Below the pieces are notes generated by a model. That model ran no database searches and was not told the origin of the DNA. It saw only the letters and a program-made list of their open reading frames with translations. 9,257 nt of DNA, taken from contig CACZNZ010000230.1 in NCBI GenBank assembly GCA_902782625.1, positions 1-9,257 on the forward strand. The letters are read 5' to 3'. Origin of the DNA: an uncultured Lachnospiraceae bacterium (GTDB lineage: Bacteria; Bacillota; Clostridia; Lachnospirales; Lachnospiraceae). Position 1 is the stretch's first letter. The number at the start of each line of letters is the position of its first letter. A program made the translations under genes and the position numbers. Positions 5,680 to 9,257 of this stretch are shown here, piece by piece.

Positions 5680-7428
5680 TCATTCATAGACCGGGATATA
5701 AAAATAAAGTTTCTTCTTATTATATTGGACAAATGTAAGTCTTTCCAGGTTTACCCGGAACTGATATTCTTTGATCCACCCGTAGCTGCATCTTGACAGC
5801 AGGCGATGTACATCTGTCAATTTCCCCTCGTCAGACTCTGACAAACTTTCAATGACTACATATTTCCCGGCAGGGATCGTGACGGTCTTATAACCTGCAG
5901 GTATATCCTCTAAAGTCTCTACCACCGGGCCTAAGATGTATTCATTTGTCCCTGTCTTTGCCTCTGAATTCCAAAGAGCCAGTTTATTTTCCCGCCCCTT
6001 ATGGGTACAGGCATATCTCGTTCCTATAAGTTCATCCGGATCATGACGCATCCAATAGGCTGTCAGATCCGGTATGTCAAGATTCTCTGCCTCGTTTTCG
6101 AATGGATCCCTGGCCTGCAACGTCTTTCCGATCATCTTCATTTCTTCTATGTCAAGAGTCCTGAGCCTGATCTGATCTTTGTGATCTGAAAAATACCGGG
6201 AGAGGTTTGGTACATGGAAAGATACTTCCAGATAGTTTTCCGGTTCCATTTGGAATTCGTCCCAAAACTCCTTCCGGAAAGCCTGGCAATCTTCAAATTG
6301 ATAGCGAAGCATTATTTCATTTTTATCTTTGTTAGTTTTCGCATTTTTCAGGTCTCTTGCCGCAAGATGTAATCGTTTCTTCCGGATATATTCTGAAGCG
6401 GAATACGCAAAATAGTTTTTAAAAATTCTGCAGAAATGTCGCTCGGAATAGTTAAAATGTGCTGCAATCTCTTCAATTGTCATCCCATCCATGATACTCC
6501 GGTCGATAAATGTTATCCATTCATCCAGGCCAGTACTGATCATCACATTTTCCGTGTCTTCCGGAAGGCCCTGGCTTAGAGGAAGATAAATGTAAGTGTA
6601 GTTCTTTCCAAAAACTTCAAATGTGTAGAGCATGGTATTTCCGGTCTTATTATTTATCCATCGCCAAAGCATCATAGCATAGTAAGCCATCATCCGATGC
6701 GCCAGCAGTGTCTCTTCCTCATTGTCGCTTCTTTCTATGGAGAAGACCGCGTACCCTGATCCTCCAAAGTGAAACTGCAGAGCATCATCCGGAATATCAT
6801 ATTGTGAATAGGTCTTATATCCAAGAATATAGTACATCTCATCTGCGACGTCACTCCACCAGAATCCAATCTGATCTTTATTTCCGTACAGATTAAGATG
6901 TTCACTTCCATGCTCCAATGGATAGGCACATTCTCTCAGAAGGTCCGTTCTGATTCCGTTAATCAGCGGTATCTTATATCCATATACGTTGAATTCCTCC
7001 ACCTTCATATACTTAAAATACGCCTTATGTCCGTGAAATGTCTTGGGCATAGGCATGTCAGGAATTCTTTTTTGACCCTTTAAAAAATTCCTGGGAGCTG
7101 TTCCGATCTCCCTTTTGAAAGCTTTTGAAAAAGAACTCAGATTGGAAAAACCGTACTTCTCCGACAATATTTTGGGAGAAACTGACTCTCCCGACAGCAG
7201 ATCCCTGGCCGCCATCCTCATTTTTATCATCATGATAAAGCGCTCACAAGATACGCCAAAATATTTCCTGAATTTTCTCAGAAGGGTATTCTCACTGCAT
7301 TTCAGCATACTGCAGAGGTCTTCCTGTGTAATTTTTTCCTCCGCATGTTCCATGATATACGAAAGGACCGGCAGCATCTTTTCGTATTCATTAAACATTT
7401 TTTCAGATCGTTCTGAAATACTTTTCAT
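5680..7428 (-). CDS. AraC-family regulator with duplicated HTH and effector-binding domains
   Basis: With the ATG at 7428 this is a 582-residue protein, about twice the size of a usual AraC/Rob-type regulator. An N-terminal AraC HTH covers about residues 20-118 (ITQEDLCSMLKCSENTLLRKFRKYFG, then LSEKYGFSNLSSFSKAFKREIGTAPRNF). It is followed by a GyrI-like effector domain at about 138-288 (VYGYKIPL, GGSGYAVFSIE, LPL). A second AraC HTH lies at about 300-402 (MTIEEIAAHFNYSERHFCRIFKNYF, FEDCQAFRKEFWDEFQMEPENYL). A second GyrI-like domain runs from about 420 to the end (MKMIGKTLQAR, IPAGKYVVIE, FYIPVYE). GyrI-like domains in this family bind small, often hydrophobic ligands; the ligand here is unknown. 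An in-frame TTG at 7452 would add eight residues. The ATG is preferred because AGGGGG lies four bases before it. The gene has its own promoter and terminator and need not act on the PTS genes. Confidence 0.88.
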   Translation of the reverse strand: MKSISERSEKMFNEYEKMLPVLSYIMEHAEEKITQEDLCSMLKCSENTLLRKFRKYFGVSCERFIMMIKMRMAARDLLSGESVSPKILSEKYGFSNLSSFSKAFKREIGTAPRNFLKGQKRIPDMPMPKTFHGHKAYFKYMKVEEFNVYGYKIPLINGIRTDLLRECAYPLEHGSEHLNLYGNKDQIGFWWSDVADEMYYILGYKTYSQYDIPDDALQFHFGGSGYAVFSIERSDNEEETLLAHRMMAYYAMMLWRWINNKTGNTMLYTFEVFGKNYTYIYLPLSQGLPEDTENVMISTGLDEWITFIDRSIMDGMTIEEIAAHFNYSERHFCRIFKNYFAYSASEYIRKKRLHLAARDLKNAKTNKDKNEIMLRYQFEDCQAFRKEFWDEFQMEPENYLEVSFHVPNLSRYFSDHKDQIRLRTLDIEEMKMIGKTLQARDPFENEAENLDIPDLTAYWMRHDPDELIGTRYACTHKGRENKLALWNSEAKTGTNEYILGPVVETLEDIPAGYKTVTIPAGKYVVIESLSESDEGKLTDVHRLLSRCSYGWIKEYQFRVNLERLTFVQYNKKKLYFYIPVYE

Positions 7429-7432
7429 AATT

Positions 7433-7438
7433 CCCCCT
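7433..7438 (-). promoter_or_regulatory. Ribosome binding site that decides the AraC-type gene start
   Basis: AGGGGG on the minus strand stands four bases before the ATG at 7426-7428. The upstream TTG at 7452-7450 has no comparable site, since ATCAAGTGAAG is the only purine-rich stretch near it. The annotated start is therefore the ATG. Confidence 0.65.
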
Positions 7439-7466
7439 GCATGGTCGATCAAAAATCAAGTGAAGT

Positions 7467-7522
7467 ACATGTTTTTATTATCATAGCATTCGTACTATGA
7501 ATTGTCACCGACATAAACATGT
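7467..7522. promoter_or_regulatory. Nested inverted repeats flanking the AraC-type gene promoter
   Basis: ACATGTTT (7467-7474) and AAACATGT (7515-7522) are exact inverted copies on either side of the -10 and -35 boxes. A shorter pair, CATAG and CTATG, lies inside the promoter spacer region (7482-7500). They could be operator half-sites for this or another regulator; function is unproven. Confidence 0.35.
7480..7508 (-). promoter_or_regulatory. Promoter of the AraC-type gene
   Basis: On the minus strand the -35 is GTGACA (7503-7508, 5/6), followed by a 17-bp spacer and TATGAT (7480-7485, 5/6). TGC directly precedes the -10, so it is also an extended -10. The leader would be about 45 nt to the chosen ATG. 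Confidence 0.7.
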
Positions 7523-7542
7523 CCCAAAACGCCACTTTTTCA

Positions 7543-7614
7543 AAATCAAGGGGACGGTTCTATGATTGATTCTCAAAAACCAAAGAATCAATCGGAGAAC
7601 CGTCCCCTTGATTT
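7543..7614. repeat. 72-nt palindromic hairpin element (REP/MITE-like), possible terminator of the Uma2 gene
   Basis: Outer arms 7543-7561 and 7596-7614 are exact 19-bp inverted copies (AAATCAAGGGGACGGTTCT and its complement). After a 2x2 interruption, 7564-7573 and 7584-7593 pair for another 10 bp around a 10-nt loop. From memory, GGGGACGGTTC palindromes of this kind recur in Bacillota genomes, sometimes near IS200-like (REP-associated) transposase genes; I cannot check this here and no transposase is in the window. The element starts inside the stop codon of the Uma2-type gene. On the minus strand it is followed by TTTGAAAAAG, so it may also end that transcript. Confidence 0.75.
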
Positions 7615-8428
7615 ACATCCACGGTGTCACCATGTCATCAATTTCCGCAAAATGAATCACACACTCTCCATTATAGATACCTACCGGAATGTTGTCGCGG
7701 AATCCATACATCTTTACTTCGTCATCTTTCTCGAAGTTCCATACCATGACCGTCTTCTTGTCCGGATCGATCATCCAATATTCCCGGACACCTGCATTCT
7801 TATACTTATTCAGCTTGATAAATATATCTTTTTTTCTTGTGGATTTCGAGAAAACCTCCGCCACAAAATCCGGCGCCCCGATGATACGGGCAGGCGTATA
7901 CTTACTCTTGTCGCAGAGGATCAGGACATCCGGCTGAACTATCGTCCTGTCATCACAATCCAGCTGAACATCCACAGGGGAAATGAATGGCATGCAGCTG
8001 CCTCTCTTTCCCTGGATCCAGGATAACAATAATGAATGAAGCTGTCCTGCGATCAGCTGATGGTATCCTGTCGGTGCACTCATATCGTAAATAACACCGT
8101 CAATCAGTTCAACTCTCCTCTCGTCTGGGAGTGCCAGATAATCTTCCAGCGTATACTCTCCCTGCTTTTTATCAAACCCATATGCAGGCTCTGCTTCCCG
8201 GACCATCTGGGGTTCTTTGTTATGTGTGACCTCAAATCCTCTGACAGGCTCCTGCAAAAATGCACGTGAGAGTGCCTGAAGTGTTGCTGATCGCGGTGCC
8301 TTTGTGCTTCCTCCCAGCACTTTTCTAACCGTACTGGCCGGAACACCCGACAACTCAGCAATCTTCTCGTAACTATATCCCAATTCTTTTTTCTTTTGCT
8401 TCATCTCTTCTACTGTAAGATATGTCAT
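7613..8428 (-). CDS. XRE-type HTH fused to a Uma2-family (PD-(D/E)XK) nuclease domain
   Basis: This is a 271-residue protein with two parts. Residues about 5-58 form a Cro/XRE-like HTH (YSYEKIAELSGVPASTVRKVLGG). After a linker (59-90), residues 91-265 match the Uma2 family (formerly DUF820). Visible motifs are YTLEDYLALPDERRVELIDGVIYDM (92-116), the QPD of IVQPDVLIL (Asp167), and DFVAEVFSKSTRKKD (Glu191), then KLNKYKNAGVREYWMIDP (205-222). Uma2 proteins are assigned to the PD-(D/E)XK nuclease superfamily; Asp167 and Glu191, with Glu107 before them, are the likely metal-site residues. Their biological role is not settled. The HTH suggests DNA recognition or self-regulation. The start is an ATG nine bases after AGGAG. 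The stop codon overlaps the outer arm of the hairpin element. The gene is separated from the nuclease-like gene upstream by 219 bp. Confidence 0.87.
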   Translation of the reverse strand: MTYLTVEEMKQKKKELGYSYEKIAELSGVPASTVRKVLGGSTKAPRSATLQALSRAFLQEPVRGFEVTHNKEPQMVREAEPAYGFDKKQGEYTLEDYLALPDERRVELIDGVIYDMSAPTGYHQLIAGQLHSLLLSWIQGKRGSCMPFISPVDVQLDCDDRTIVQPDVLILCDKSKYTPARIIGAPDFVAEVFSKSTRKKDIFIKLNKYKNAGVREYWMIDPDKKTVMVWNFEKDDEVKMYGFRDNIPVGIYNGECVIHFAEIDDMVTPWM

Positions 8429-8480
8429 AACCAGACTCTCCTGTTTCAGAATTATAAATGCATTAACTGATCACACCTAA

Positions 8481-8509
8481 ATTATACCATTTTTTATCCA
8501 ATCAGTCAT
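8481..8509 (-). promoter_or_regulatory. Proximal promoter of the HTH-Uma2 gene
   Basis: On the minus strand ATGACT (8504-8509, 4/6) lies 17 bp upstream of a perfect TATAAT (8481-8486), which is preceded by TGG and so forms an extended -10. The leader would be about 45 nt. Another TATAAT at 8451-8456 is too close to the ribosome binding site and lacks a good -35. Confidence 0.6.
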
Positions 8510-8525
8510 ATAATATCCATATTAT
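8510..8525. promoter_or_regulatory. AT-rich dyad beside the HTH-Uma2 promoter
   Basis: ATAATAT (8510-8516) and ATATTAT (8519-8525) are inverted copies separated by CC. The dyad abuts the proximal -35 box and lies between the two promoters. It is a candidate site for the protein's own XRE-type HTH, but AT-rich sequence makes chance dyads likely. Confidence 0.25.
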
Positions 8526-8539
8526 TTCCTTTCATGATT

Positions 8540-8568
8540 ATTATAGTACAAGACAAAAAGCCGGACAA
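8540..8568 (-). promoter_or_regulatory. Distal promoter upstream of the HTH-Uma2 gene
   Basis: On the minus strand TTGTCC (8563-8568, 4/6) and a perfect TATAAT (8540-8545) are separated by 17 bp. Transcripts from here would have a leader of about 105 nt. It contains only a nine-codon reading frame with no homology that I recognise. Confidence 0.5.
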
Positions 8569-8595
8569 TTGATTTAATCTGTCCATGCGACAGAC
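8557..8595 (-). terminator. Weak terminator or attenuator-like hairpins after the nuclease-like gene
   Basis: In a minus-strand transcript the segment GGACAG (8584-8579) can pair upstream with CTGTC (8593-8589). It can also pair downstream with TTGTCC (8568-8563). The second hairpin is followed by GGCTTTTTG, a short U-tract (8560-8556). Stems are only 5-6 bp, so efficiency is doubtful. Confidence 0.3.
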
Positions 8596-8647
8596 CACAA
8601 CCTTTTACAACCAGTCTGAAGATGGTTTTTCCAGATAAACTCTGCAA

Positions 8648-9257
8648 TCAGGCTTTGATGAAATAATGTTCGATAATGGTTTTTATTTCCCTGGTATTTA
8701 GCGGTTGATTCTTTGTCTCAGAAGTAATGATCAGTCGTTCACCGGGATATATCCCACTGTATATGTAGTTTCTGGTTTTGCTGATTGCCTTTTCTACATG
8801 TTTCGGATTATCCATCATCCCTTGATGTTCCCAGTACATCTCTTTTCGATTATGTTTATTAAGGACTGTAAAATCCGGATGAATCGTCCCGATTCTTTTC
8901 AGTGTAAGTGGACATTCATATTTATAAGGAATCCCTTCTTTTGCGAGCAAGTTCGCTATGATGACCTCTGATTTGGATCGTACTCTCTCTCCCCTGTCAG
9001 TTAACAAAAAAGGAACATCTTCAGCCACGAATTTTCCCTTATACGGAGCGCTAATCCACTTTTCAGCAAACATATCATCTGTCTCAATTATTGATTCCAC
9101 AAGATTTCTTCTTTCCGGCGACAACAATAGATAGACATCTTTCGGTGGAATATCAGGATTTAAGCGAGTGAACGTGTCAATCGCAGTTAATTCATCGGTA
9201 ATAGTGCAGATCATTCTTTGATCATAGTCTTTTTGCGCGAGTTCTTTTGCCAGTTGA
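8648..9257 (-). CDS. Unnamed protein with PD-(D/E)XK-nuclease-like motifs; N-terminus beyond window edge
   Basis: The frame is open from the right window edge to a TGA at 8648-8650, showing 202 C-terminal codons. An internal ATG at 9214 exists. The sequence before it (QLAKELAQKDYDQR) reads as coding, and no ribosome binding site supports the ATG, so I treat the gene as truncated by the window. The visible part begins with a helical, charged region (about 1-60). It then contains DRGERVRSKSEVIIANLL (87-104), IPYKYECPLTL (109-119), IHPDFTVLN (125-133) and EMYWEHQGMMDNP (139-151). Glu97, Asp128 and Glu143 are spaced like the metal-binding residues of restriction-endonuclease-like folds, although the usual ExK lysine is replaced by a Glu-His-Gln context. 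I recall similar uncharacterised Bacillota proteins with SKSE, PDFT and WEH blocks but have no name for them. Its downstream gene also encodes a nuclease-type protein. Confidence 0.75.
   Translation of the reverse strand, partial: QLAKELAQKDYDQRMICTITDELTAIDTFTRLNPDIPPKDVYLLLSPERRNLVESIIETDDMFAEKWISAPYKGKFVAEDVPFLLTDRGERVRSKSEVIIANLLAKEGIPYKYECPLTLKRIGTIHPDFTVLNKHNRKEMYWEHQGMMDNPKHVEKAISKTRNYIYSGIYPGERLIITSETKNQPLNTREIKTIIEHYFIKA

Noticed and set aside
7429..7452. Eight-codon N-terminal extension of the AraC-type protein from a TTG codon
   Set aside because: The ATG at 7428 has AGGGGG at proper distance, while the TTG has no adequate ribosome binding site.
7562..8026. Plus-strand open frame of 154 codons opposite the Uma2 domain
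   Set aside because: It begins in the loop side of the hairpin element and runs antisense to conserved Uma2 motifs; no family resemblance.
8609..8627. AACCA/TGGTT hairpin just after the nuclease-like gene as terminator
   Set aside because: The stem is only about 5 bp, and on the minus strand it is followed by GTAAAAGG with no U-tract.
8648..9214. Treating the ATG at 9214 as the true start of the nuclease-like gene
   Set aside because: The frame stays open and coding-like to the window edge, and no ribosome binding site precedes this ATG.
1..9257. CRISPR array or tandem repeats
   Set aside because: No regularly spaced direct repeats were seen; repeats found are isolated inverted repeats.

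Overview
The window looks like chromosomal DNA from a low-to-mid-GC Gram-positive bacterium. Strong AGGAGG-type ribosome binding sites, TATAAT-type promoters, hairpin-plus-U-tract terminators and the protein families together suggest a gut Clostridium/Lachnospiraceae-type Bacillota; this is inference, not a database match. All seven genes I accept lie on the minus strand, so transcription runs from position 9257 towards 1. Forward-strand open frames are antisense shadows. I see no tRNA, rRNA, CRISPR array or transposase gene.

Left edge (1-1025): the N-terminal 341 codons of a MEMO (LigB-like)/AMMECR1 fusion protein, cut by the window just as its AMMECR1 half begins. It has its own promoter and lies behind a terminator-like hairpin.

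Centre (1101-5661): a complete PTS unit of the L-ascorbate (Ula/Sga) superfamily in the order IIA, IIC, IIB. It is preceded by its probable activator, a 677-residue protein with two DNA-binding HTH regions, two PRDs, an EIIB-like domain and an EIIA domain. The most interesting signal is here. The same 21-bp inverted repeat, TTTGYAC-N7-GTGCAAA, occurs once in front of the regulator and once in front of the PTS operon. Both copies are centred 42-43 bp upstream of the -10 box. Each copy is also built into the terminator of the gene upstream: one forms the apex of the regulator's terminator hairpin, and the other shares its T-tract with the terminator of the AraC-type gene. The regulator therefore probably activates both itself and the transporter from DNA elements that also end upstream transcription. 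No catabolic genes are present, so the sugar is unknown.

Right centre (5626-7522): a 582-residue AraC-type regulator with an unusual tandem layout, HTH-effector domain-HTH-effector domain, with its own promoter and terminator.

Right part (7543-9257): a 72-nt near-perfect hairpin of the palindromic-repeat type touches the stop codon of an XRE-HTH/Uma2-type nuclease fusion. Upstream is a 219-bp AT-rich regulatory gap containing two good promoters, a dyad and competing hairpins. The window ends in the C-terminal 202 codons of a second protein with PD-(D/E)XK-like features. This end reads as an accessory region.
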